Source of the DNA: Piromyces finnis
Taxonomy: Eukaryota; Neocallimastigomycota; Neocallimastigomycetes; Neocallimastigales; Neocallimastigaceae
Length of the DNA stretch: 64,000 nucleotides
Direction of reading: 5' to 3'
NCBI GenBank assembly: GCA_002104945.1
Contig: MCFH01000008.1
Location: 550,501-614,500 of the forward strand
This document shows, piece after piece, positions 26,050 through 39,940 of this stretch. A program made the translations under genes and the position numbers. The notes under the pieces are model-generated. The model saw only the letters and a list, made by a program, of their open reading frames with translations. It made no database searches and was not told the DNA's origin. Each line of letters begins with the position of its first letter. Positions within the stretch are counted from its first letter, which is position 1.

Positions 26050-27275
26050 CTAATCTTTGAAATTTAACTTCCAACAATGTCCACAAATAACACCATTTTT
26101 TGCATATTCAGTTGGTGAAATAACCGCATTACACTGAACACATTTCTTTTTAAAAAAATAAATATATATATATATAATAAAATTAATCACTGTTTTAAAT
26201 ATGAATTATACAACAACTATGTAATAATAACATCTTAATTTACCTTTTCAAATGTACCATGATGTGCTCTTCTTGAAGATCTTAGCATACCAAATAACGA
26301 ATAATCGATTTTTGAAGATTCCGGTGAAGATGTCACACTATTAGTAGATGATGATGGAGAAAATGATAACGGACTTATTGTATTAGATTTTGAAGCTCTA
26401 GATGGTCTTCCACGTTTTCTTTTCTTTATAATAGGAGTACTTGGTGAGCTTTCTGATACTTGAGTATCATTGGACTTAACATTTGTTTGAAAAGAAACAT
26501 TTTGTTCTTTATCTGTTGATACATTGGGTTTTTCTTCTACTTTAATCTTTTTTGGTTCTTCAATTTTAATATCTTTTTTTATTTCCTTTTTAATCTCATC
26601 ATTTTCTAATTCAGTTTTAGTTTCCATTGTTGTTTTAAATACTGATTTATCTTCTTCAATACTTGATTTATACTTTGTTTCTAATGCCATATTTTCACTT
26701 TTTAAGGAAATTTTAGAAGAATCATTAATTTCATATTTTATTTCTTTTTTTGAAATATCCGGTTCTTCTTTTATTTCTGGTTTAACCTCAATTTTTATCT
26801 CTGATTTATCATCATTATCTATTATTTTTTTCTTGAATGACTTTGTTTTCTTATATACAGAATGTGCCTCTATATCTGCACCATTTTTTATTAAGGTTTG
26901 TAAATTATAACGATCTGATGTTGCATTTTCAGATGCCTTATTTTTAGTAACAATTGTTTCTATAGAATGAAGAGGATAGGATTCCTCTATACTTTCTTTT
27001 CTATCTTTAGATTTACGTTTACTACTTAATAAAGGATCATTATTTTTTCTCATGGATTTGTATTTTTCTAAATCTTCCAAATCAAAATCTTTAAATGACA
27101 AAATAGTTTCCTTTGAATTCCTTTGCCTTCTTCTTAACTATAAAATTAAATTTATTTCGTTAATAATCATATTATACATATTATATTCATTAATACTTTC
27201 ATAAAAAAATGAAATACTCTTAAAATTTTGAAAAACGCATAAATATTTGTTGAACTTCATTTGTTAGATTTTTAA

Positions 27276-27310
<35 letters not shown>

Positions 27311-30300
27311 AGCTTACCTTTATTCTTTCTTCTAATGTCAAGTCCATAAACAATGGATCCGTCTTAACAATCTCCCCAATTGCTAAATATGTATGATATA
27401 AACTATCCTTTTGATCATCCGTTTTAGAATCTGTTGAGTTTGCGTCAGAACTTTCAGAGATAGACATTTTACGTTTCTTTGATAGTTGAATTTCATTTAG
27501 ATCAATTGAAGAATTTATTGATGTTGCATGCTCTTTAGAAATAGAAGATGATAAAGAATCCTCTGGTGTTGGAAAAGCATCTTTTACAATAACCATTGAT
27601 TGAACAATGGCTGAATCACCTTTTTGTTTAATTTTACTTTTTTCAAACTCTTTTCTTTGCTTCATTTCTTCTTCTTTATTGATATAGGCATCTTCAATAA
27701 TATTGCTATTTTTATCTTTGCTTTCATCTTTATCTGTTTTTACTTTTTTATAATTCATCTTAATAGCAGGTTTTAACTGCTGATCATTAATATTTTTTCT
27801 CTTTTTTTTAGTATTTTCATCTACTTCATCTGTAAAGGAAACAACAGACGCTTTCTTTGGAAGTTCACTAAATAAAGTATTATTACCATGATTTACCGGA
27901 CCAGTAATATCCAAAAACTCATTTGTTATATCGTTATTTGGTAAGATTAAATCTACTTTAGCTTCTTGTAAATTAATACCTTTCATTTTAGATTTTGTTG
28001 AAATTGAAGAAGAGAATGACATTGAAGATATAGATGAAAGAGACGAATTATCTGAAAATAAAGAAGAAGCATCAGAAGAAGCAGAAGCTTCATTATCATC
28101 AGATGAGCAGTAATCCAATTCAGATAAAGAAGATAAATCTGAATTGAAATCATCATTGTCATCCATTCCAAGTTCATGTAACACAATATTGTCTTTACTT
28201 GAAGAATCCAAATTATCCACCATATTGCTTGAGGTAGAAATTGTATTAGATTGTAGAGGCAATGATAATGGCATGGTAACACTAGAAGAAGGTGTTTCTG
28301 GTGGTGTTTGTAATGAAGAATTCATCTTTTTATTTAATTCTTTTGGCAGTAGGTTAGTATTATTAATGAATTCATAACTAGGAATAGTTTCCATTAACTT
28401 ATCATCCGACTGTTCTATATCCTTAATCACCTTTATTTTTTCTTTATCCTTCCTTTCTAATTTTTGTCCATTATCATTATCCCTACTATCATTTGCAGTA
28501 GTAATAGTGTTAATAGTTGTATTAGTATCAGCATTAGTAATAGAATAATTAACTCCCTTTTTAATTTTATTATTCTTTTTATTTCCTGTTTTATTTTTAG
28601 TCTTTCTACCTCTACCCGAGGACTCTTTATTATTAATTACTAAATTAGTTTTTTGATTTGATGTTTCAATTCTATCATTTCCATCTGTAGATTCTATTAC
28701 TTCTTCCATTGACTTAGAGTATGTAATATCTTTAATTTGCATTGCATTTTCCTTCTTATCCTCCATTTCTTCTTTATTAAGAGTATGTTGATATTTTTTA
28801 CTAGTTGTTAATGATTTATTCGATTCTATATTATTACTATCTTTTTTATCTTTTCCCATTGTAATCTTCAATTTACTTTTTGGAATTTTAATTGGAAGAA
28901 TATTCTTGGAAAGTATCTTATCTTCATTATCAATACTTTCACCTTTTTCCAACTGATTAAAATCATTTTTTAATATTTTTGACTTCTTACTAATTGCATT
29001 ATTAGTAGCAGTATTTTGCTTATTATTAGTAGCTGCATCTATAAGAGATTTCTTAATAATAATTGAAATTTTCTTTTCCTCCGTTTCCTTTCTTGCTTTT
29101 GTAGAATCTGGTTTTTTATGACTATTTTTAATTTTAAAATCTTTATTATGGCTTCCTACAATACCATTTTTTCTCATTACTTTTGTGGTAACACTGTTTT
29201 CTTCTTTAGCTTTATTAATATGTGATGAGTTAATTTTAATAGTTGTTGAACTGCTTATTTTAGAAATGTGTTTTGATTTACTTTTACTATCTTCATTGCT
29301 ATTACTTTTGACTGTAGTCTTATTAATTTGATTATCACTTGATTTTCCACTTTTTGTTCTTGACTTACTTTTTGAACTACGACGATTTGTTTTAGTTGAT
29401 GTTAAAGAAAGAGTATCTTCTATTTGTTCAATTTCCTCATCCATTTTATTATCATTATTCTGCTCTAATATAAAAGATTCTGATGTTAAATCACTTGCTA
29501 GATCAGAATTACTTACTGAATCCAATATTTCATTTTTCACTAATTTCATATGCTCGCCATTTGACCCATCACCTAGAATCAACTCGTTATTACTTTTATT
29601 AGTTAACATGTCTTTATTATCTATACTGCTATTTTCATTATCATTTGACTTATCATTTATTATTTTAATTTGTGATTTATCTTTATTAATTTGTCTTTTT
29701 TCTATTCTTTTACTACTTTTTCTAGCTGTTTTACTCTTACGCTTATTTTCTTTTATAGTAATAGTTTCTTTCTCCTCTTGCCTATAACCGCTTAAGACAT
29801 GTTTTTCTTCCAACGTTGTTTTTTGTTTAATAGGAAAATTCAATGTGGACAATGAAGATTGATAATTGTTTAATATTTGATCAACAATGCCTGTTGAAAC
29901 TTTCTGTTCTTCCATACCTAAATTACGATTTCCATAAAAACTAGAAGGATATTGCTCATCATATTTGATTGTAGATGATGCCTTTGATCTTTCATAACCT
30001 TTATTTAATTTATCTGGGTATACTGGTAATGAATTTCTAACAGCACCATTTAATATAACATCTTCCTCAACTTTATTATCATGATTGGTCGTTATATTAT
30101 AGTTATTATTACTTATAGCGATATCAGCGTTATTATTATTATTATCTTCTTCTTCTTCATTGTTACTATTATTATTACCATCACTATTATCATTATTATT
30201 AGTATTATCAGCATTACCATTATGATCATGATTATTATTATTATTTAACTGTTGATAATTTGAAACATTCTTATTTGAATAATCACTACTTTCATTTGTT

Positions 30301-32665
30301 AAAACATTTGTTTTTGATGAATATGGTATTGTTGTAGAATTTTTGTTATTATAATTAACAGAAGTTATATTTTCAATTGGTTCATCCAATAAAGAATTTA
30401 ATTGGAACTTTATATCGCTATTTTCAAAACTTGATTTATAATTATTGTCCGTATCTTTCATTTCATAATTCAATGATGAATCAATAGAATTTCTAATATT
30501 AATTGTAGAGTTTTTGTTGCAATATGGTTTGGATTTAGAATAAAGATAGTTGTTTAAATTTGAATTTGATGAATAATAAATATTTGAGGAATTAGATTCA
30601 TGATAGGATTTCTTTTCATTTGAATATTGTGTAGTGGTTATATCTTCACTACTATTGTTATTGTTATTGTAATCCATCATCATAGAATTATGGGATTGAG
30701 ATTGTAAATGATAGGTACTTAGATTTTGTGGTGGTGACTTATAGCTACATGTTTTTAATTGAGTACTAGATAATAGATATTTATTTTCAATGTCAAATGA
30801 TTTATTAGTAGCATTGAAATCATTATTATTATGATTTGAAAGATGATTTGGTGAAGAATGGGAAGAATTATAATAAGTTTCTGATTCCGTTGATTTTTCA
30901 TAATACTTATTTTCAAAATTTGATCTGTCATTAATAACAGTACTTGATGATGACATTGTTGAATCTGACTGATTATAAGAGCTAACTGGTGCATAATGAT
31001 TCATAGGTCTATTATTGTTATCCATCGAGTTATTATTACCATTGATATTGATAATATCATTAATGTTTTTATTTTTATTAACATTATTAAAATTAATAGT
31101 AGAAATTGAAGAAGAAGAAGAAGATAGAAATTGTTTTGAAGATTGAATATTTAATTTTTTCTCTACTTGATCATTTAAGGAATATGAATTATTTTGTGAT
31201 TGATCAATAGATTGATATACTGGACTTTGAGTTTGTGATTGTGATTTATTTTTAACTAATGGAACAGATTGTTGTGAATATATTTGGGGTTGTGAATGTG
31301 ATCTTGAACGAGCATGATAATTAGATGGATAATAGGAAGAAAAATTATTTTGTGAATTAATATCTTGATATTGTGATCTCGGATTTTGATTATAGTTATA
31401 AAATGGAAATTCTTTTTCATTATTAGAATATGAATACATATTTTGTTGTGGATAATTTTTGCAATTTGCTTTATTATCTTGTACTGAATTATACGATGAA
31501 ATTTTATTAAAATTTGAATGTTGAGAATAATCATGATTTACTATTCTCTTATTCATATAATTAAATTCCTCATCTTTTATAAATTTTAAATGATATAAAA
31601 AAATAATATTTTTTATTTATATAAATAATTTAATATAATTTTAAATAATATAATTAATATAATTTAAGTATACCTTTTGTATCGCATAAATTCTGAATTG
31701 ATGTAGCTGATTTCATTTTAGCATTATTATTTTCTAATTTTTCATAATAATTATTCTTATTATTTAATGTATTGCTAGATGGTTGAAGATAAGAATTATC
31801 TCTTGAGATACTATTAGATGAATTATAATATGCCGAGTTTGTCAGTTGGCTTGATTCATTATTGTTGTTTTGGTTTGGATTTGGTTTTATGATTTTTGAA
31901 TCGTTTGCCTTTTTCGAAGAACAATCAAAAACAAAATCAAGCCAGCATTGAACATCTGAATTTATGCAAATATCATTTTTAACTTCATTTTCGTTATTGG
32001 AAAAATTACTATTAATTAAATTTGAATCTTTGACATTTTTTACCGTTACTTTTTTTTAAAAAACAAAAATATATAATTAAACAAAATTAAATAATTAGAA
32101 TAATTGCATTCGTATATACATGTTATATATATTTTCATATATAAAATATATTATGATTTGTAGCGAATATTTAAAAATAATAATTACTTTGTTTTTGAAC
32201 ATAATGTGAATTATTATTGTTGGTAGAATTATGTGAATCCAAAATATTGTTTTGATTTGAATATGTTGCTGTTAATGGCATGGCTAATATAATTATATGA
32301 AAATATTATTAATAATAAAAGAAAAGATAATAATAATTAATGTTTTATTTAATAAATTTATATTTTATATACTAATTAAAACTTACAGTTTGGATATGTT
32401 AATTCTTTCTGTATAGATGAATTCTAATTAATATGAATAAATTAGTAAATTAGTATTAATAACATTTTAATATATATACAAAATAATATAATAATACAAA
32501 ACTAAAAAATATATATTAATAAAAATTTTAATTTCATATGTATCTATTCTTACATATCTTAAGAATATATAAAAAAGCAAAATCTTCAATAAATAAAAAT
32601 ACAATTATATAGCATTAATAATATATATAATATATATTTACCATAAAATCAAAAACTTTAGCCAT
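26050..32665 (-). CDS. Large Asn/Ser-rich protein with a C-terminal Cys4 zinc finger; probable nuclear regulator
   Basis: Seven minus-strand exons: 32665-32642, 32423-32387, 32283-32188, 32048-31674, 31573-27318, 27137-26244, 26145-26050. All phases agree, giving 1925 residues; what look like two separate genes here are one. The product is mostly low complexity: Asn/Ser/Gln-rich, then Lys/Glu-rich basic patches, acidic SSLSELDYCSSDDNEAS, and KKRKRGRPSRASKS, which looks like an AT-hook or nuclear localisation signal. The last 31 residues carry C1896-x2-C1899-x15-C1915-x2-C1918 followed by WKLNF, a small zinc finger reminiscent of GATA fingers but with a shorter loop. Near the start a lone ordered motif, VQCWLDFVFD, stands out. 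A chromatin or transcription role is inference; I do not know the family. Confidence 0.75.
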
Positions 32666-35600
32666 TGATTGAATTGATTAAAAAATCAAAAAATTCTATG
32701 TTTTTTTTCTTTGAAATAAAAATATATATACCTTTTTATATATTATTTATATTTATAAATTATCTATTTCTCTTTATTTTGAAAATAAAAGCAAATCTAT
32801 CTTTAATAAGATATTATTATAAAAAAAAAGTATAATTTAATTATATAAATAATTTAAAATTTAGAAAATGAATATATTTTTAATAATGATATTCCTTGCT
32901 ACATTTACTTTCAAAAATACAATTTATTACTTACTTTTTAGAAAATATCAACTATATACATAATGAATTAATAAAATATTTTTTTTTATTTTTGCACTCT
33001 TATTCAATAAAAGGAGAAATATATGATTGCTTTAATGTATTTAATTTTATAACAATCTTTGTTTCTTCTTAGCAATATTAATTTGTTTTAAAAAAACTTT
33101 TTAATTACGATTCTTAAAATATTTTGGAATATAAATTATATTCAATAAGGCTTTTTGTCTTAATCTTATTTAATAACACCTTTTTTAGTTGTTTTTATAA
33201 CTCTTATTAAAATTACTAAATAATACTTGTATTTTAATATATTACTTTTAATTCAAAAAATATTGCTTGTTCTTGTTGCTTTTGATTCTAACTATACTAA
33301 AACAACTAAACGAAAATAGTGATTTCCTTTATTTCTTTTAAAATTTTTAATTTGTAGAAGGATTTAAATATAAAATAAAAAGAAAATTAGATAATATTAA
33401 ATACAGAATATACTGCTGATAGGAGTTGTTAGTTATCTTTTTCCAATATATATTGTTTTATTTTTAAAAAAAAATAATAATAATAATAATAAAATTCTAA
33501 AACAGTAAAATGACGATTGTTTTCTAATTAATCTTGGTTTTCTATTATCAATAGAAATTTCGTTAATTTTTTTTTTCTTTTTAAAAAGTATTTTTCACTT
33601 TTTTTTATGTAAAACTGGATACAATAAATATATTTTCTTTTATTTTGAAACAGTCCCTATGTGATTTAAGTAAAATATATATATATATATATAAAAAGAT
33701 TTATAAAATACATATATTTTTCACTTTCTTTCCTATAGATATATAAAAAATTAAATATTTAAGAAAAAAAAAAAAAATAAAATAAAAATAAAATAAAAAT
33801 ATCTATTTAATAAATAATATTATTTTATTATACAATTTTGATTTATTCAATATTTATTTAGGATCTTCAAACTTTCATATATGAAAATTTTTATGCCATA
33901 TAATATAATAATATAAAAAAAATTATTAAACTAATAATATTTATTATTTATTTATTTTTATTATTTGAATTTTTTTAAAAAAAAAATATTTAATAAAATT
34001 TTAATATTATTTTTTATTTCTATTGTATATATGTTTATTAATATATGTAATAATATATCATTCAATTGAAATTGAAATAAAATAATTTAAAATTATTTAT
34101 CTATAGAATTTTATTATATAAAATTTAAAATATTTTCATAAATAGAATAATATATACAAATAGAAATAATTTTTATATTGCTAATATATTGAAATATAGT
34201 TCCTTAATGTTTTCAAATATATTAAATTTTATATTATAATATATTTAAAGTTATATTATGTAATATTGTTAATATATGATAAAAAATTTATAGGAAAACG
34301 AGAATATATAAAAAAACAAAAAAAAAAAAAGGAATAAGGAAGTTAAAATAATAATAAAAAATTTGAACAAAAGAAAAAAATAAAGTAAAAAAAAAAAAAG
34401 AAAAAACCAAAGAAAAAGGCTTAAAAAAAAAATTATTTTTTAAAAGAAGATAAGAAAAAAAAAACATTCAATAAAATAATTATTATTATATTTTTATATT
34501 TTGTAGTTGACCTTCATAAGAAATATAATTTATTCTTTTGATTTATCAAATTAACATTTAAAAAAAAAAGATATTATTATTATTAATAATACATATCCAT
34601 CATATTCATTGGATTATTATAAAGTAATTATTGTAGAATATAATATCAAAATTGAAGCTATATAAAATTTTAATCGACGAACTAATGAATTATCAAAAAA
34701 AAAAAAAGTGTTGTATAAAACATATTTATTATAATAATCAACGTATATGATAAAAAATATAGTAATTAATACAATTGAAAAGAAAAAAAAAAAAAAATCT
34801 TTATTTGAACAACATCCTGATTTTCATGCCAATATAATACTTTTTTATATCTTATAAATTTTATTGTTAATAATAATAATAGATTTTTAGTATAAGTCTA
34901 TTTTGTTTATCATTACTCCTCTTTTTTGCCAATTATTTTTTATTTTGTTCATCGTTTTTTTAAATGTTTATTTATTTTTTTTTTCTTTATATTTTTACAA
35001 AATTATAGTTTTGTCATTCCAGAATAATATTCATTATATCAAGATTTTCACTACCAAAATTTGAAGCAATTTATTAATCGCTAGTTCTTTTTTTTTTTTT
35101 ACTATCATAAAGTGTAATAAACATAAATAAAATGAAATGAAAAATAATATAGTATTCAATAATATATTAAATTTTATTACCATATATAAAACTAAGAATA
35201 ATGAATTAATTAATATAAATCTGATGATAAAACTAATTGATAAATATAGTATAATTAAATTTAAATTTTACTATGTATTAGTATTAAAATACATAAAATA
35301 AAAAAAAAATAAATAAGACCTTTTAACAATAATTATGTTATATTATAACAAAGCCAAAAATAAAATAATACTATTAGAATAATAATAATAATAATAATGG
35401 AATTTAAATTGTCTTTAGCATCTTTTTTATTTTTTATACAGGATTTCTGTTAAATAAATAATATAAAATTATTTCTATGCACTAGATAAAGTCTATTTTT
35501 TTTTTTTAATTTTTTGTTATTATTTATACCAATACTATAAAAAATCTTCTATTATTCTTTCATTAATATTAATTATATTACGATATATTAATTTATAAAT

Positions 35601-36364
35601 TAATTTATTCAATATACTAATTTAATATATTGTGCCAATGAAATTATTTAAAATATGGACAATATTTTTCTAAAAATTTGCTCTAGTGGATTAAAAAAAA
35701 AAAGGAGTATTTTAATGATATATTATAAAAAGATAACTAATAAAACATCGATTAAGGACGATATAAGATGATTATTATTTATGATAAAAGTTTAAGTTTT
35801 TCTTATTAATATAAAATAAATAAAGTAATGGGTATATGAAGTATAATTATTTAAAAAAAAGTTTTCTTTATGAAAAATAATTGTTATTTTAAAAAAAAAA
35901 ATCTTTTTTAAATTAATAAATATTGCAATACATAACCACCACCAAAGAATCATAGAATAAAATAATTAATGAATAAAAATAATTTAAAAATTCCTTAAAA
36001 AATAACAATTAGTAGAATTTAGTAAAAAATAGAAAAAAATAAATTTATAAAGACTTTTCATTTTCGTTTTTTCTATTTTATTATCATAAGCATTTATTAT
36101 ACATTATATAATTATAATACTAGAGAATTTAAAAATGTATTAAATCACATAATTTACCAAATTTTAAAACTTATATAATTACAAATTCGATGTATAGGAT
36201 TTATTATTAAAATATAAAATAAAAAAAAATAATCACTTAAAGGTTAGGACTAATAGGATTCATTAGATATGATCACATGACTTGAGCTTTAATAAAAATG
36301 TGGTTCATCTTCAGGTGTATAAGCTTACTTAGTTCTATTTAATTAGTAAAAGAAAAAAAAAAGT
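32666..36364. other. 3.7-kb divergent intergenic region, no gene seen
   Basis: Very AT-rich, many A and T homopolymers, stops in all frames. It separates the 5' ends of the Asn-rich zinc-finger gene (-) and the esterase (+). A long regulatory region or an unseen noncoding RNA is possible, but nothing supports either. Confidence 0.6.
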
Positions 36365-37814
36365 ATGTATAATATTAAAAATTTTGTCTTATTCGGTGAT
36401 TCTATTACTGAAGTAAGTTATTTTTTAAAGTTATTTATTAATTTTGATTAAAGCCTGTATTTTAAATATTTAATTGCTTAAAAAACTTTTATGAATAAAA
36501 TATCAAATTTAATTATGAAATGATAAATTGAAAATTTAAATAGCTTTTATAATTTTATTATATATTAATGTGACATATTTGTATATATAATTAAATAATG
36601 TTTACCAGCTTGGCTTCAAATATGAAGAAAAAGGATGGGCAATTTTACTTGCTGACAAATATATTAGAAAAGTTGATATAATTAATAGAGGTTTTTCAGG
36701 TAAATAGTGTAAAAATAATAATGTAGATATAAATTTGAATGATATTTAAAGAAAAAAAAAATGGATAAAGTAAAATGAATTATAAAAATTAAAATTTAAT
36801 AATGTATTAATAATGATTCAATTATTGATAATAATAAATCTATATTCTAACATTGTATTTATTATATATATATTATATATATATATTATGATATTAATCA
36901 ATATGAATAATAATATAATGTTACTATGATCATTTTAGAAATCATTAATATCAATATTTTAATAATTTTTTCAATTTAATACAATAATTTGTTTTTTGTT
37001 TTTTTATCGTTATTATTATTAGTAGTAGTAGTAGTATACAAATTTCTTTTTGTATTGTTGTTGTTTTTATAATTAGTACTAATATCCATGTATTAAATGA
37101 AGTTTTTATTATTATATAAACAAGCTCTAATATTAATATAAATATATTTTATATATGAATTTATTTATAAAAAAAAATAAAAATAAAATAGGTTATAACA
37201 CTGAACATGCTATTGAACTTTTCCCAAGAATTTTTAGTAAAGAAAATTGTAAAAATACCCTTCTTATGACAATCTTCTTTGGTGCTAATGATGCAGGTGT
37301 TAATGGTGAACAAATGTTATCCAGTGAAAAATATATTGAAAATATTCGCAAACTTATTAATCTTTCTTTGGAAACTTTTCCTGATAATTGTCCTATCATT
37401 GTTATCACTCCACCACCATGTTTTGCTAAAAAGTTTAACGATTATCGTGGTATATATAAGCACGAAAATAAAAGAACTGAAGAATTCCGTAATTTTTGTC
37501 TTTCCACTATTCAAGAATTTTCTGGTAATTCTCGTATCTTTAGTATTGATATCTGGGAAGAAATTTTAGGTAAAACATGGAATACTGAATCTGAAGAATA
37601 CGATAAAATTCTTGATGGTTATCTCAGTGATGGTTTACATCTTAATGGTAAGGCTAATGAAATTCTTTATAATAAGTTAATTGAATTAATTAAAGCCAAT
37701 TTCCCACATCTTATATCTGAAGAAATGCCAATGAACGGTCCATACTGGAGAGATATTGATCCAAAAAAAATAAAAGAAGCTTTTGATAAAAATCAAAAGG
37801 AACACCACTTATAA
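36365..37814 (+). CDS. IAH1: SGNH/GDSL esterase, isoamyl acetate-hydrolysing type
   Basis: A cytosolic-looking ester hydrolase like yeast Iah1, which hydrolyses isoamyl and related acetate esters. Exons 36365-36412, 36609-36699, 37192-37814 give 253 residues, near the usual 240; no signal peptide. SGNH blocks are all present: FVLFGDSITE (nucleophile S13), RGFSGYNT (oxyanion G44), FFGANDA (N79) and SDGLHLNG (D193, H196). Intron 2 is unusually long (492 nt). The C-terminal PYWRDI matches the family. The start ATG is the only one in exon 1 and follows an A-rich leader. The natural substrate is unknown. Confidence 0.88.
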
Positions 37815-38486
37815 ACATGCAAAAGCTGTAAATAAATAAAATATAGGACGTTTTATATTGAGTCATTGGATTTCCTTCATATCATAATATTTTATTCAAA
37901 TAATTCAAAAGTGCATATACTTGAATCTCCATATAATATTTATATATATATATATATTATTGATGTTTGCTTTTTTTGAGTTAGGACAAGAAGTAAATTA
38001 GAAATAATAAAATAAATAAAAATATTAATTACTTTTTTTATACTTAAATCTGATGTTCATTTGTTATGTTAGTAGTATTTTAGATTTTGGTTATTTAAAA
38101 AAAAAAAAAAAAAAAAAAGAAACATATTTTTGATCTGACAATAGAATTTTAATTTTATTCAATTCATGAAACTATAGATTGTACATATTTTTCTTTTTAT
38201 TAATAAATATAAAATAAAAAATAAAATTTTATCATTATTGTTAATACATAAAATTATAAAATTATAAATGTTAAAAATAAAGCTAGAAATTAGAAGTTTT
38301 ATTTTATTTTTTGCCTTATAATTTATAATGGTTTGATACTTAGTAAGAAGAAATAATAAATAAAAAAAAGAAAAGAAAATGATAAGAAATACGTAATTAT
38401 ATATAAAAGAATTATCAGATAATAAAATATAAAAATTGAAAAACCGAAATTAACCTTTATAAAAAAAAAAATCGATTATTGATAAT
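37815..38486. other. Convergent 3' gap, no gene seen
   Basis: AT-rich spacer with a poly-A run near 38098-38118. Confidence 0.6.
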
Positions 38487-39940
38487 TTATTCTGTCTTTT
38501 TCAAGATAATAGATTTAATTGAGAATCCATACTTCCAATAGCATTTTTTATTAAATATCTGAATTTTAACCTTTGTATATAATGATGGGTTATTAACTTT
38601 AATTTTAAAACATGTTAATGGCTGATATCCAATACCCTTTAAATTTTCATAACAAATTCGACTCATTGAGAATTTATATGGTTCCTTTATAACATTAAAA
38701 ATAATAAGTCAAACATATATATATCAATATTAATGTTTATTTAATAATATCTTTATAGTTAAAATAATATATTAAACCCTTTATAATAATTACCTCAGAA
38801 CCTTCATATTTTGCAGAAATCTCAAGACCGACCAAACCTCCTGATACATTTTCTATTTTAATGACACATTTTACAATGTAGGTACCATTAGTTACATATT
38901 TAAATTCACCATTAATCTATTATTATTATAATAGTTTGAAATATTATTATATATATTTATATTAATAATAGTTTATGCTGTGGATACTTTATCAAGATTA
39001 CAATATACATACATCAAACCAACAAGTATCAGTTAGTATTGCACAACCTTCTTCATTTAAACGCCAATTCTTACCCATTTCAGCAATAGCCATATTTTTA
39101 GCTATTAAAGTATTAGTATCTATATATTAATTATTAAAATTATAGGTTATTTTATTTACATTTTTATAATAATAATATATTTAATTATATATAATTATAC
39201 TATTCGTACCAAAATATCTATAAGTGTCATATAAATTGTTTGATATTGAAATTGCCTTGAATGCCTAGAATAATAATTTTAATTTTAATTGATTAAAATT
39301 TATATATTACTAAAATTTATTTTTTATTTTTTATTTTTTATTACTTCTGGATAGTCAATTTTTAAATAATTATACCAAATGGAAGAACAAAAAAAAGTGG
39401 AATATAATTTTTTACATGTCTATATCATTATTATATAATAATATTTAAATTTATAATATATTAAAAAAGCTGCTTTTGTTTTTGTTTTTTTGTTTTTATA
39501 AATATCTTTAATAATGGTGAATTTCTTACCCTTGAAAAATTATAAAAATCATTAACATTTAAATATCTAGCAATTCCAATAATAACATCTGATGGAAGAT
39601 TTGACATATCTAATCAATAATAAAAGATATTTTTATTTTATTATTTAGAAAATAAATTTATAAGTTTATTATATATATAAGCAGTAAGATAATGTTATAA
39701 CTTCTTACATTCATTATTTTCGTCTATTTCATTGTTTGATTTTGATATAATTTTATTTTTTATATCATAACCCTTCTGAATACTATTTTTATTAGTATTA
39801 TTAATAATTTTATCTGATGATGCATATCCGAATAAAGTATCTTTAATTTGATTACAACTATTAGCAACAAAATAATTTTTTAATAACATTTCAATAACCT
39901 CTTCATTTATAAGAGTTTGAGTTGATACATTGATCTTCAT
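38487..39940 (-). CDS. F-box protein with a C-terminal beta-rich, PP2-like domain
   Basis: A likely substrate receptor of an SCF ubiquitin ligase. Exons: 39940-39709, 39609-39530, 39419-39345, 39264-39210, 39119-39013, 38916-38794, 38684-38487; 289 residues, phases exact. After an Asn/Lys-rich leader, residues 78-115 form an F-box: MSNLPSDVIIGIARYLN, DFYNFSR, TCKKLYSTFF, SSIWYNYL. The remainder is beta-rich, with CAILTDTCWFDINGEF, NGTYIVKCVIKIENVSGG and LVGLEISAKYEGSE. The W-x-D-I / Y-x-V-x-x-x-I-K pattern recalls the phloem-protein-2 lectin-like domain fused to F-boxes in plants, but the match is by eye. An F-box is secure, the partner domain is not. Confidence 0.75.

Noticed and set aside
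27983-31534. Several 75-100 residue frames on both strands within the large Asn-rich exon
   Set aside because: They are shadows of low-complexity coding sequence in other frames (Leu/Ile-rich), lacking independent features.
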